Shown one piece after another: positions 13,601-24,597 of a stretch of 64,000 nt of DNA (within the stretch, counting starts at the first letter, position 1; each line of letters opens with the position of its first letter). The translations under genes and the position numbers were made by a program. Under the pieces are notes generated by a model that worked only from the letters and a program-made list of their open reading frames with translations, was not told the origin of the DNA and did no database searches. The DNA is from Lycorma delicatula (Eukaryota > Arthropoda > Insecta > Hemiptera > Fulgoridae). The stretch covers positions 194,663,034 to 194,727,033 of the forward strand of contig NC_134456.1 of NCBI RefSeq assembly GCF_047948215.1, read 5' to 3'.

Positions 13601-14602
13601 TTTTTAACTGTTAAAAAAGAAAAAAAATTGAAATAAATAACACCACAGAGAAAAATAATGTGAATTTCACTAATCCACTCTTCACTAATTACATATCAAT
13701 CTGTGACCTGAAATAGTATGCCTTCTCACCACTACTAAATTTCTGGCACTATGAAATATTTCAGCTAATGTAATAATTTCAGATGAGCACAGACCAAATA
13801 CCAGGTAAATCTTCATTCATATTAGCAGCATAATATTCATTCAAGTAAATTCTTTTTTTTTAGCAGATGCAGATTGTATGCAGGGGCAAATTTAAATCAT
13901 GATTTCACTACTAGTTAGGGGGAATTTTACTTTCAGCAGCCATCTTTCTGTTCTTATAATTATTATAATATAAACATTATCAATATTATACAAATGTATT
14001 TGTTACAAACTCGTAAATAGTTTTTTTTTTTTTTTAAGTAAATCACTTAATAAACAGAATGTCTTCAAATCTTTTGAAAAATATAACATTTTATTATTCA
14101 AATAAAATAAATACTTGAGGAAACATACATCCATGACAAGTGTGTGTTTCTGCCATTATGCAAATGTAGGTTTTAGTTTTCACAGATATAGTTGAAAATA
14201 ATTAAAATAAGTAATATTTAATATTTCTAAAAAAATCTGCAGCCATGATGAAAAAGCTGCCTAGTAAAAATAACAAGAATTTTGGTTTACTTTCCCAAAA
14301 ATGTTATAACAGAATACTATTTCCAACAAGAACAATAAACAAACCAGTGTTATGAAATTACTTATTAAGGAATAATGCTCAGTGAATTAGAAAAGCAATA
14401 TATAATGTACAGTGTAATACGGTGATAAAAAAGATATAGCAACATCAGTACAAATTATAGAGAAATATAAGAAATGTTTTTCAGTATTAATTATTTAAAA
14501 AAATCCTTTTTGGCATGTTGGAAGGTGGAGGTAAATTTCATCGGCATGAAATAGGGAATAAAAAAGATTTCCACCTTTAAGTTAAGTTAAAAATTTCAAA
14601 TT

Positions 14603-14645
14603 TACTCAATAGGTGCAATAATAATTTACTCAATGGGTGCATGTG
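14603..14645 (+). repeat. Short two-copy tandem repeat
   Basis: Two copies of AATTTACTCAATRGGTGCA separated by a few bases, in the intron left of the last visible CadN exon. They lie next to an unrecognised minus-strand open frame (14713-14930). Confidence 0.7.
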
Positions 14646-14712
14646 AAAAAAGAGTTTCACATGTTTAGCGTATGACAAGCCCCATCTTCTTACAATTCTA
14701 GCAACATTTTGG

Positions 14713-14930
14713 TTATCCCTTGCCGTAAGGGTTGGTCATATCAAAAATTGTTTTAGACAAAAGTTTTAGGTAATGTTTAGAGGACTTATCCACTTTAAAT
14801 GGATTCAATACTATATCTAAAAACTTTTGAACTGATGGTTGTTTTGGGGTGGACATGAAATGCGAAGATATGTCAAAATTTTCTGGAAGTCGAATCATGG
14901 TACCCATTACAATAGGTGGCTTTCTTATAA
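14713..14930 (-). other. Unrecognised open frame, possibly transposon-derived
   Basis: The minus strand reads KVDFIRKPPIVMGTMIRLPE, NFDISSHFMSTPKQPSVQK and FLDIVLNPFKVDKSS, ending after NPYGKG at a stop. The composition is protein-like, without the Lys/Asn/Ile runs expected from AT-rich noise, and reading can be continued past the stop in the same frame (PKCC.NCKKMGLVIR.TCET). I do not recognise a family. It is most likely a decayed mobile-element gene inside the intron. Confidence 0.25.
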
Positions 14931-15305
14931 AATCTACCTTATAATAAAGGTATAGTTTTTAAACATTATCCATAGAGATAATTATACAGAATGTTAAATT
15001 TTAGAAAATTGTACATTAAAACATTATTAATTGTGTAACTGGTATAAAATTATGTTATTCATTCTTACTATAAAATGCTGTCCAGGCATTACAAAATCTG
15101 AATGAAAGGCAGATCCCTTTTAGCAAAATATATTTTTTTTTTATTCAATTATTAAGCAAAAAATTATATAAAATGCAATAATTTCTTACACTTGACATCT
15201 ATTTTTATTTATTTATTTTAAAAAAATATTAGTCTAGGAGAATAATAATTCACAAAAATAATTTTTTTTTTTTAACTGATAACTTTAAAGAGGAATATTA
15301 CTTAC

Positions 15306-15497
15306 ATCCAGAGGTTTTTTCAATACGATCCATCCTGATTCTGGTTGAATATCAAAATATTCTAAATCTAATGGATTGTAAGGTGCACTTAAATTGTAAA
15401 CAATAGCTCCATTGTTATCTGCATCTTCATCTGATGCAGACACTCTTAAGATGTTTGTACCTATACTGGCATCTTGTTTGACATTTTCTACATATTT
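15306..15497 (-). CDS. CadN: Neural cadherin (CadN), internal exon H (last in this window)
   Basis: 64 codons, phase 0 to phase 0: KYVENVKQDASIGTNILRV, SASDEDADNNGAIVYNLSAP, YNPLDLEYFDIQPESGWIVL and KKPLD. It is the N-terminal two thirds of an EC repeat; the next exon should open with the Arg-Glu that completes the LDRE motif. Acceptor CTTTGTTTCAG and donor GTAAGT are strong. A sequon (NLS) is present. No continuation exon was recognised in the remaining 15.3 kb to the left, so the following intron is at least that long. In Drosophila several CadN exons are mutually exclusive duplicates; I saw no second copy of this exon in the window. Confidence 0.96.
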
Positions 15498-16459
15498 CTG
15501 AAACAAAGGCATAAGAATATATCAGTATATTGTTATATGTCAACAATAAATCTAATTTTTTTTTTAATACAAATTTAAATAACATAATGATCAATAAACA
15601 TTTGTTATAATTTTCTTTATATCTTGTTTACAGGTTTGCCTGAATGTTAATATGTTTTAATTATTATAAATATTTCCACTGTTAAAGAAATACAAACTTT
15701 CTACAATAATAATTTTTTTTATACCCAAATCATCAAGCCAGTTAGAGCATTGCTTGACAACATTTGTAAGACTGATATACAAAGGTTACAATAATGACCT
15801 CTAGTGTTACTGAACGGATTTAAAACCAATGCTATTTATTTTTTCAGAATGGTACTACACCAAAAACTGATATCTACTGTTCTAACATCAATAATTTAAT
15901 TATTAAATATCAACATGACACAAACAGAAATTACTTTTGCTCTTTATTGAATTTACTCTTTCATCATAAATAATAATAATTTTTTATAATGCTATAATAT
16001 TTATTAAGTACCTTTATGAATTCTAAAAATCTGATTTGGACACCACATGACTCCCTTTTACACCTATCAAATTACATATACACAAAATATTTGCTGCACT
16101 TCATTTAAACTTATTTCATTTGAAAGTGAGATTCTCTAATCCTTTAGTAAAGTGGGCAGTTTCAATATGGTAGACACCACATTGTATCACATTTTTGTGG
16201 TGTCTGTAGCAGCATTTTACATTAGTTTATATATTAATTTTGTTTCACATCGCTTAAGTAGTTATCTGATGTAAGTGAGAATGTGTCGGATCTGTAACCA
16301 GGGTAGATAGGTTCGAATACGACTTCATATACATATATCTTTTTTTAAATTTAATAATATTGTTTTATTAGTAATTATTAACCTCTGTAAAAATTTTTGA
16401 ATTAAAATGAACAGTATATAATATGTTTTTTCACTAATAACTTCTAACTTTGCATATTT

Positions 16460-17025
16460 TTTTTTATTGTTACTATTGAGTTATTATTTATTGTAATTTT
16501 TTTAAACAGAGGTTAAATTATTAATAAATCAATATATTTAAATTTAAAAAAAATTTAAAAAAATATATAAATATATGAAATTGGATTCGAGCCAATGTGC
16601 CATCACCTTGTAAGATCCAAATATTTCATTAATTAAAATTTCATTTGGCTATAACTTTAGAACCAATGAAAATAAGTACCACTTATGATATATTGTTGAA
16701 AAGCTTATGAGGGTTTATTACTGCAGTTAAGAAAAAGTCCAAAATCCAAATTGTTTGGATTTTGGGCTTTTTTGGACACTTTTGATCCAGTTGATTGCAA
16801 GCAAAAGGGAAGGTTAACAAACAGATGTTACAACAGTTCTAAGTACAAAATTTCATCATTCTACGGTTAATCGTTTTTGAGTTATGTGAGATACATATGT
16901 ACAGAAGTCACACAGAAACGAATCAAAATGGAATCAGGGATGATCAAAATGGATATTTCCATTGAAATCAGAAAACTGAAATTTTTGTGACCACAATACT
17001 TCCTTTACTTCATACAAGGATGTAA
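16460..17025 (-). repeat. Dispersed repeat family C, copy 1
   Basis: Its reverse complement aligns over several hundred bases with 51165-51730. Shared blocks include TGTATGAAGTAAAG, AAATTTCAGTTT, TGATTGCAATCGACTG (with changes), a long block around AAAGTGTCCAAAAAAG, and AAATGAAATTTTAATTAATG. No coding potential was recognised. The family is probably a non-autonomous element. Confidence 0.8.
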
Positions 17026-17119
17026 AAATCAACAAAAAACATTTTGTTAAAAAATTTATTTTTCTAATTGAGCTCTTAATATATTTTGCATACAACCTAA
17101 AAAGAGATATGGTGATAAT

Positions 17120-18320
17120 GATTGTTGACTTCAAGAAAGCATACGATGCATCCACAGAGAATCCCTACTAAAACTTCTAAGACACCACGGTCTACTTCCC
17201 AAATTAATAAACATGATAAAACTAACCCTCACAAACACTAAGTCAAAAGTGAAATTCAGAGGCGAACTCTCGGAAACAAATGAGATCAAAACAGAACTGT
17301 GCCAAGGTAGTGGATTCTCAGTGCTACTATACAACTATGCTCTGGAAATGGTAATAAGGAAATGGCTCATAAAATGCTCCCAAGAATAAAAATAGACCAA
17401 AAATCAAAACCAATTGCCTTGGTGTTTCACCGACAACTTGGCAATGCTAACAAACGACACTGACAAAGCTAAAACACAAATATTAGAACTTCAAAACAAT
17501 ACAAATAAAAGTGACCTTAAAATATCATTTGAGAAGACAAAATTATTTCCCAATAGTCAAAATAATTAAAAGTAAATACAATTGGTAATAAAGTCAAAAT
17601 AGTAACCCAATTCATATAGCTCAGTTAAATAATAAATAACCTAAACAAAAAAAATTCAATCTAACAATAACAAACAAACTAGCTAAAGTACAACAATTAA
17701 TCTGATACACCTACAGTAAAAAAATCAATCCCCATTTAATGCAAAAATAAGACACTGCAACACAGTTATAAAACCGGAAGCCACATAAACAGCAGAAACA
17801 CTTCCACCTGAAAAAACAATTAAAGACTAACAGAATCCAGAAAATTGAAAGAATCTGCATAAAAAAGAATATCAGAAAGATGAGCAATGGTGGATCTTGC
17901 CCATTAAAGTCGTGTACAAAGTTAGTACCCGTCACTGATACCATGTGTAAGAGGAGGCTAGGATCACATGGACACATCATGAGGATGCAAGATTCAAGAC
18001 TTCTGAAACAGCTGGTACAATACAATCTTGACTCTAAAAACACCAAGGAAGGATTCAGTTGGATTAGAGAAATAAGAAAGGATCTGATGGAAATTGGCCT
18101 TACAACAGAAGACACCACAGACTAGACAAATGAAAAAAATCAAGGCCAAAAACACTCACAAGAAAGAAACTCGCACCACGAATATTTTCAACACCAGAAA
18201 GCACACAGACCCCCTTACAAACAACAACAACAGCTCGAATTTCAAAAACCAATGTATGAAAAATGTGTGAGTGTATGAAAAAGTACTGGAAAGACAACAA
18301 GGTCCAAACAATCCCTTTGA
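17120..18320 (+). pseudogene. LINE reverse transcriptase relic
   Basis: Plus-strand blocks of a non-LTR retrotransposon. MIVDFKKAYDA (17120 on) is RT motif A. RESLLKLLRHHGLLPKL, LTLTNTKSKVKFRGELSE and LCQGSGFSVLLYNYALEMV are the blocks between A and B. CFTDNLAML stands where FADD is expected, so the second catalytic Asp is Asn. The last part (17880-18125 and on) reads RRLGSHGHIMRMQDSRLL and WIREIRKDLMEIGLTTED, the C-terminal tail common to many insect RT ORFs. Frame changes and stops make it dead. Orientation is antisense to CadN. Confidence 0.85.
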
Positions 18321-18711
18321 AGAGACTTGGATAATGGACTGACTAAAGTGATCCTATGAGGTTGTAAAAGATGAAAAAAATGATATTGTTATAAGACATG
18401 ATACTGTCAACCTTATTTTAAGATGGTGGCCATTAGATATTTTATGAAATTTGGATGCTTCAGAAATGTGGAAAGAGGGGAAAATTTAAGTTACTTAATT
18501 TTTGCTTAGTGAAACATTTTATCTTGAATTACAATACTACAAATGTACACATTTAAAGACTAGAGAAAACTTTTCAGTTTCCATTTGTTTCTCACTCCAT
18601 TGTGAAGGAAACAATAAATTTTATTTCAAATACTCTTTTTATAACAATACTAGGTCTATTCAAAAAAAAAAATTACCAATCTTTTTTCTCAAAAAACTTT
18701 GAATATGAGCA

Positions 18712-18975
18712 ATAAACCTTGGTTTAGTGCATAGCATTTCAAGGTCGAGTTCTAAGGTTCAAATCCTAATAAAAGCAGTTACTTTTATACAGACTTGAAT
18801 ACTAGAACATGGATACTGGTGTTCTTTGGTGGTTGTGTTTCAATTAATCACACATCTCAGGAATCAATGTTATCCTGGGACTGTACAAGACTACACTACA
18901 TTTAAATTCACACATATCATCCTCATTCATTCTCTGAAGTAATACCTTATAGTGGTTTTAGAAGCTAAACAGAAA
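18712..18975 (+). mobile_element. SINE family A, copy 1 (tRNA-like head)
   Basis: The head carries a B-box-like GGTTCAAATCC near 18752. The body is shared with 41683-41880 and 48110-48290: ATACTGGTGTTCTTTGG, GTTTCAATTAA, ACACATCTCA, CTGAAGTAATA and GGCTAAACAG-type blocks occur in the same order. The sequence is degenerate and oriented antisense to CadN. The A-box is poorly kept. Confidence 0.75.
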
Positions 18976-19194
18976 AGAGAAAGATATTATGTGTATTAGT
19001 ATAACAAGTGCTTGTCACATGTTCATTTTGTGTACAATTATACAGGGTGTTGAACAGTATTACTATCAAGTTTTACCAAAAGCTTGGTGATATCTGAAGT
19101 TAAAGAATTCTTAAGATTTAAGCAGGTGTTTGGAAATGGAACTACAGGGATTACACATACTAATGAGTCATATAATCATTTTTAAAATGGCTGA

Positions 19195-20145
19195 ACTCAG
19201 TTAATAGTGACCAATGCACCAATGAGTGACCAATAGCTCAGAAAGTCAGAATCCAGATATCATTAAACATGCACTGTATGAAAATGGAAAATTATCATGT
19301 GGCCATCCAAGAAATTGGAAATGAAATTGAGATTAGTGATGATTCTGTAAACAAAATTTTAAGAGACGATTTGAGCATTCACAAATTACCACAAAATTTA
19401 CACCAAAGCTGCACTGCTTTCACATAAAGAAGATTTAATTTGATGATGTATAGACATTACCAATCCTAGGTTGTGTCAATTGCGATCCTAATCTCTTTAA
19501 GACTGTGATAACTGGTGAAGAATCCAGGATGTATGGACACAAGACTGAAAAACCAAAGCTCAATCATTATAGTGGAAGTCACTGTCGACTTCAAGACTAA
19601 ACAAAGGTAGACAAAGGAGGAGCAGAATGAACTGAATGGTTTTTACTACTATCACAAAATTGTCCATTACAGATGCACACCAAAAGATCAAGCTCTACAA
19701 GAAATAAACAATATACTATAACCAAACTATCAATAAATAACAATATCGAAGATCTGCATTGCACTTGTGATGCAATTTAGTGTAAGAGATCAGACCTAAG
19801 GGAATAATACAAGTGGTGGTTTGATAATGCCACCTGCCCATTCCTCATATCTAGTCCATGATTTCTTAGTCAAACATAAAATTCCTCAGATTCAACAGAC
19901 TCCTTGTAATCTCTGTTTGTTTACCAAGATGAAATGGTCTCGATTTGACAACCAGCAGGACATACTGATGAATGCCAATCCAAAGAAAATATGAAAAAAT
20001 GTTTCCAGCCGTGGAAGAATTGCTGGATTGTATATGGAATAACAAGGGAACTACTTTGAAGGAGATAAGAATAAAAAGCCAATAGGCAAGCATTTTTTTT
20101 TCACGGCCTACACTATGGTTGGGTACTTTTTACACAGACCTCATT
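19195..20145 (+). pseudogene. Mariner-type transposase relic
   Basis: Plus-strand pieces in changing frames. VITGEESRMYGHKTEKPK (about 19507) is the block of the first catalytic residue with Asp changed to Glu. CPLQMHTK is followed by HSSYLVHDFLVKHKIPQIQQ (about 19840), the second-residue region. FTKMKWSRFDNQQD is the LFPKLK...RF block, and EGDKNKK comes near the end. The typical SPDLAPCD third-residue block is missing. The DNA CAGGGTGTTGAACAG at 19045-19060 and the TACTTTTTACACAGACC-type sequence near 20130 are possible remains of termini, but they do not form a convincing inverted repeat. Dead. Confidence 0.65.
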
Positions 20146-20243
20146 CATACTCACTGAAATAAAAAGGTAAGTTAGAATTTATTTTAAAGGATTGCTGAAA
20201 AAAAATCTTGCAAGGACTTGCAAATTTTGTAAGGTGAAACATA

Positions 20244-20279
20244 AAAAAAATTCAACTAACAGTTTAAAAATTAAACAAC
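20244..20279 (+). repeat. 36-base direct repeat, copy 1
   Basis: AAAAATTCAACTAACAGTTT followed by AAAATTAAACAA. A nearly identical copy lies at 21414-21448, inside the neighbouring piggyBac-type element, while this copy lies outside its left end. Confidence 0.85.
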
Positions 20280-20764
20280 TAGCAATAAACTTCTAAAAAT
20301 CTTTGACAGTATTTCTTAGATAATTAAAGAAATAAAAGTATATATTTTGTAATATAAAATTGTTCATCATTAATCCTTTGTGGTTGGATGGCCAGTATAG
20401 CTGGCCACAGCCTGCTCAGTCAGTTCAGAATATTTATGGCACTAGAAGTGCTCACAGCTCGGATGGCCAGCAGGACTGGCCGCTAACCTGTCATTGTTGG
20501 TTCGGCTGCCATCTTGACTACTCTGCCTCCCCAAATCAGAATTGTTTTTCATTCATTCCTAAATATTTAAATAGGACATTTAATTTTTTAAAAAAACAAT
20601 GCCAATATTTTATATAATTTTTTTTTTATTGACACAAAAAATACTAAACATAGTTTTGATTAATTTTTATTTTAGTGAATATAACAAAATAAAATAATAT
20701 TTAAACAGAAACTTTGTAGTATAAGAAAATTATAATATTTTTAACTTGCTAGCGAGATCGTGGT

Positions 20765-20960
20765 TTATATTTCAGAATGATATTTTTCAAACCATTCCCC
20801 AAGTGTAGTCCAGGGTGTTTCTGACAGGTCTTGAAAAACAAATTTGCTTCTTTTTCTTTCTCCTCCAGGTCTTTTGTCACTGCAAACAGCGCATTCTTTT
20901 GTTAAAAGAAAAGGATGGTGTCTTTCACGTAGGATGAAAGACACCATCTGCCACCCCTCT
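20765..20960 (-). pseudogene. piggyBac transposase C-terminal remnant
   Basis: The minus strand reads TKECAVCSDKRPGGERKRSK, FVFQDLSETPW and LGEWFEKYHSEI before a stop. This is the Cys-rich C-terminal tail of piggyBac transposases. The first CxxC pair is kept, but the expected later Cys residues are Phe, Leu and Trp. The upstream DDE domain is absent, so the element is a deletion derivative. A perfect 14-base-arm hairpin at 20914-20948 interrupts the upstream side. Confidence 0.7.
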
Positions 20961-21413
20961 ATTCCTAGCCCTTATGGGCTTTACCAGAGGTCATCTTCGA
21001 AACTTCGGCTTTTGACACATTCCAGTCCGCCTTGGCCAGGATGCTACTGATGCGAATGCCATGAGTGACATTCCCATCAGTGTACTACTATTTAATGAAC
21101 TCAAAACAAAACACATCTTGAGTAAGACTGAAAGGACCTAATTAAACAAAGGAACTGAACTACCTACCCATAGAAGGTAAAAGTGAGTTCAACACACAAC
21201 ATGAAACAAAACAAAGTACAAAAACAACAACAAAAACATAATTTATAAAATTAAAGATAAACAAAAACAGAATACAAAAGAAATCCAAGCTCTAGATCCC
21301 CTCAGCAACTCTTTCCTTTGCCAAGTACACTACAAAACTCTCCACTATTGCCCATTCCACCTAGCTCCTCCAGTTTACACAGAGATCCAACACCAACTCG
21401 GTAAGATCAAGCT

Positions 21414-21448
21414 AAAAAAATTCAACTAACAGTTTACAAATTAAACAA
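21414..21448 (+). repeat. 36-base direct repeat, copy 2
   Basis: Same sequence as 20244-20279 with one substitution. It abuts the 22-base-arm hairpin at 21450-21500, where the LINE fragment stops. Confidence 0.85.
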
Positions 21449-21449
21449 T

Positions 21450-22030
21450 TATGAGTTAATGCCCACGGAGACCATCTGTCTCCGTGGGCATTAACTCATA
21501 CTTCAAGCACTCATAAAGAACATGATAGTTGTCTTCCAATTTTCTACTCTGAGGACACATACCAGAATCTCCCAGGCCAAATTTCTGCAGTCTGTCCCTA
21601 AAGGCACCATGGCCGGAAAGAGATTGCGTCACATATTTATTAGGGTGTATCCAAGAGGGGTCCCACAAACCAACAACATTTAGAAAAAGATCATGCGTAT
21701 AACACCCATCTGGCCTGCAACAAGGCACTGCCAGGTTGTTCAATTTCTCAAACTTTATCCAAAGTCAACTCACTGGACTTCTTAGCAACATACTGCTGCT
21801 GCTTCTCAGTCAGTCCCAAGCAAGTCTATCAGTTTCACGTCTGCAATCATCAAGACTGCCTCCTGAGAAATATTAAGGTAACCACCTGTTACCATTAACA
21901 ATATTAGACATTGAGCCCTTAATAATATGTCCTGAAACCTTTTATATTTTAGTCTATCCACCCAAACAGGTGCTGCATATAGCTTAATAGTCTCACACAT
22001 GTCTTTATTCAGGATGCTAATAAGAAATAC
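21450..22030 (-). pseudogene. LINE (R1-like) C-terminal fragment inside the piggyBac-type element
   Basis: On the minus strand the upstream part (near 22000-21810) reads IKLYAAPVWVDRLKYKR, QCLILLMVTGGYLNIS and QEAVLMIADVKLIDLLG. The downstream part (near 21640-21460) reads VTQSLSGHGAFRDRLQKFGL, GDSGMCPQSRKLEDNYHV and LYECLKYELM. These are the connection region and the C-terminal CCHC-like tail (GHG.F..YL..F....CPC......HVLFEC) of non-LTR retrotransposon ORF2. It is truncated at both ends and frame-broken near 21745-21805. It ends at a perfect fold-back hairpin (21450-21500). Confidence 0.8.
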
Positions 22031-22322
22031 ACTGTTTCTATAGCAATATGTTTTGAGTGGCCAATACTGCTGGCCGTCCAGGTGTTCAAGGGATTTTAAG
22101 TTGGCCACTGCTGCTGGCCATTCGAGCTGTGAGGAACGCGAAAACTGTGCAAACAATTCTGACTTGACAGGTAAAATGGCTATGGTCAATACTACTGGCC
22201 ACCCAACCCCAGTGGACTAATTTTAAATACGTCATCTGACCGCAAAGGGTTAATTATAAAATACTGTTCATGTATATACATTTAATTTATATTAAAAAAA
22301 AAAAATAACTAAATTGTAATAC

Positions 22323-22469
22323 CTGTCTGTCAAACAAAGGTGGATTGTCATTAACATCAGTAATTTCAACAGTAAACGAGCAGACACCTTCAAGTGATGG
22401 GTCACCTTGATCTGTAGCTTTGACAGTCACTGATACAAACTTGCCATCATCACCTTCACGGTCAAACAC
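22323..22469 (-). CDS. CadN: Neural cadherin (CadN), internal exon G
   Basis: 49 codons, phase 0 to phase 0: VFDREGDDGKFVSVTVKA, TDQGDPSLEGVCSFTVEI and TDVNDNPPLFDRQ. This is the last third of an EC repeat, with the classic LD/FDRE strand, A-x-D-x-G motif and a perfect DVNDNPP calcium linker. Acceptor TTTTTTTGTTTAG, donor GTATTA. A piggyBac-type element ends only about 70 bases downstream of its donor (at 22253), and a fold-back MITE lies about 285 bases upstream of its acceptor, so the exon is closely flanked by mobile DNA but intact. Confidence 0.96.
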
Positions 22470-22753
22470 CTAAACAAAAAAAATACAATTATGTAAACAG
22501 CTTTTTAAAATATAAAAGGAGAGTTAATTCACTTGAAACTGGTGCTTGTTTGCATATAACTAGTTTGGTTACAAGATGGAAAATAAGCAACTTAGCAAGC
22601 TAAAAAGAAATAATGTTATAGTAACATAACTATACCTTTCTTGTACTTATTATACATTTCATTATTACTATACCTTTCTTAATTGGAAAATAACTTTCAC
22701 TATATTAATTTTCTATTTCAATCTTTTATAATGAGCTACAATGTTATTTTATT

Positions 22754-23154
22754 AGGTACTTATGTATTAGCCTGTCAACCAATAAATTGCAAAATTTTAG
22801 GTTATTGTTAATATCACCCGATATTACCATCTTTATAACTATTTAAATCAAACTTAACCTATGCTCGCTTCACTCGCTAACCTTGACTAATTAACACAGT
22901 AATGTTTTAAGTACTTAAATAATAAATTCAGTAATTATTGCAATTATTTATTATTTAAGTAATCAAAACATTACTGTTAATTAGTCAAGATTAGTGAGAA
23001 AAGCTTAAATTTGGTTAATTTATATCTACAATTATAAAAAATAATGCTTATATTTTTAATATGTAAAATATGTTAATGATCCTGTAATTTTTATGTATTT
23101 TCAAAGTTAAAGGATCATTATGGTTATGGTTGACAGGCTAATACATAAATACCT
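22754..23154. mobile_element. Fold-back MITE
   Basis: A 401-base AT-rich element. Its outer 27 bases (22754-22780, containing TGTATTAGCCTGTCAACC) are repeated inverted at 23128-23154 with one mismatch. A second, longer imperfect inverted repeat lies inside (about 22850-22926 against 22946-23012, containing TTGACTAATTAACA and its complement), so nearly the whole element can fold on itself. It has no coding capacity. It lies in the intron just upstream of the CadN exon at 22323-22469. Flanking sequence 23155-23574 shows nothing else. Confidence 0.75.
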
Positions 23155-23574
23155 TTTATTATACAGCCTGTATTTTAAGATTTACACTGAAATTATGATT
23201 AATAATACCAATTAGTTAATATCAAATAAATATATTGCATACCTAACTCAAATAATACAATGCTGTATAAGCAGATACTGAAATATTCTCCACAGGAATT
23301 TTTGTACAGTATTTTGTCAGTTTGGGTAACAAACTTTATTAACAATCATTTTGTGTTCTATAAAAACAGATTAATTATAAATTTTCAGATGTGTATTCCA
23401 AGTATACAATTATAAGTAAGAGTAACACTTGAATCATATAATTTGTAATCATTATTTTGTTGTAAATTTTTCTTTAATAGTTATCAATCATTTAGTAATT
23501 TTGATTTATTTGTTTATACATTACAATATAAATAATGTACTCAACAATAAATGTACCAAACTGCAACAGTAATA

Positions 23575-24525
23575 ATCGAAGAGCATAAGAAAGAAGGAGT
23601 AATAAAAAAAGGGAGTCTGACAAGGATGTTTCCTATAACCGTTACTTTTTAATCATACATAGAACTAGTAGTTAATGATGTTAAAGACTAGTTTAGATCC
23701 GGAATAAATGCCCAATATGAAAAGATAAACATGCTACAATTTGTTGATGATATAGTAATTCTAGCTGAGAGTAAAAAAGATTTAGAAGAAACAATGAATG
23801 GCAGTTCTATGCAAGAACTACCACACGAAAATAAAAAAGAATAATTCAAAAGTAATGAAATATAATAGAAATAAAGTAAATGAACCACAGAAGATAAAAT
23901 AGGATGAGAAAAGAATATGGAGGTAGAAAGAATTTTGTTATTTGGGAAGTAGAATTACTAAAGATAGATGAAACAGCAGCGATATAAAATTCCAAATAGC
24001 ACAGACAAAATGAACTTTCACTATGAAATATAATTTGCTTACATCAAAAATTAATTTAATCAGGAAAAAAATTTTTGAAAGTATATGTTTGCTCCAAACA
24101 TATGAAGCTATGCTTTGTAGCTGTATATGGAAGTGAAACTTGGGCAATTGGAATAACTGAGAAGAAAAGATTAGAAGCTTTTGAAATGGGTACTATAGAA
24201 GAATTTTAAAAATCAGGTGGGTGGATAAAGTGACAAATGAAGAGGTGTTGCAGCAAATTCATGAAGAAAGAAGCATTTGGAAAAATATAGCTAAAAGAAG
24301 AGACAGACTTATAAGCCACATCTAGGCATTCTGGAATATTCTCTTTGTTATTGGAAGGTCAGATAGATGGGAAAAATTGCGCAGGCAGGCAGCGTTTGGA
24401 ATGTGTAAAACAAATTGTTACATATGTAGGATGCGGGGGGGTATACCAAAATGAAACGAATGGCACTAGGTAGGGAATCTTGGAGAGCTGCATCAAACCA
24501 GTCAAATGATTGAAGACAAAAAAAA
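23575..24525 (+). pseudogene. LINE reverse transcriptase relic
   Basis: Plus-strand blocks: IKKGSLTRMFP stands for the RT motif B region, INMLQFVDDIVILAES holds an intact-looking [FY]xDD, and KKDLEETMNGS follows. Further on come VYGSETWAIGITEKKRLEAF, EMGTIEEF, VDKVTNEEVLQQIHEERS, IWKNIAKRRDRLISH and MKRMALGRESWRAASNQSND at the end (about 24450-24520). This order is the C-terminal half of a common insect endonuclease/RT ORF. Stops and frame changes are scattered through it. Antisense to CadN. Confidence 0.85.
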
Positions 24526-24597
24526 ACAATAAATACAGGGTTGTTAAGTAGTAAATTTATTATTGAGAGGAAGTTCCAAACAAAAATAAAAATTTCT

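Larger units (their letters stand above)
1..15305 (-). other. Presumed CadN intron downstream of the last visible exon (partial)
   Basis: More than 15 kb between the donor at 15305 and the left edge without a recognised cadherin exon. It contains mariner-type relics (150-603, 1100-1415), a Penelope-like relic (2085-3570), a dead piggyBac element (4319-6459) and a LINE relic (6485-7150). The stretches 604-1099, 1416-2084, 3571-4318, 7151-9488 and 9626-14590 are AT-rich with homopolymer runs, in which I see no gene or element I can name. The block 11640-11900 is less AT-rich but shows no open frame. Calling it intron is inference from the missing rest of the gene. Confidence 0.6.
20370..22253 (-). 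mobile_element. piggyBac-type element with internal LINE fragment
   Basis: Bounded by TTAA at 20370-20373 and 22250-22253. The left end reads TTAATCCTTTGTGGTTGGAT and the right end, reverse-complemented, TTAACCCTTTGCGGTCAGAT; all differences are transitions. Both flanks carry 17-base palindromic motifs of the form GGYCANTANNRCTGGCC or close variants, two on the left (20390-20406, 20465-20481) and three on the right (22059-22075, 22103-22119, 22184-22200). The interior holds a transposase C-terminal remnant (20765-20960) and a LINE fragment (21450-22030). The 22253 end is about 70 bases from the donor side of the CadN exon at 22323-22469. Confidence 0.8.
15498..22322 (-). other. CadN intron between exons G and H
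   Basis: A 6.8-kb intron. It contains a dispersed repeat (16460-17025), a LINE relic (17120-18320), a SINE (18712-18975), a mariner-type relic (19195-20145) and a piggyBac-type element with an internal LINE fragment (20370-22253). The stretches 15498-16459 and 18321-18711 are AT-rich and show nothing I can name. No duplicate cadherin exon was seen. Confidence 0.9.

Noticed and set aside
17880..18125. Apparent small host gene on the plus strand
   Set aside because: The residues match the C-terminal tail of a LINE ORF, continuous with RT blocks upstream.
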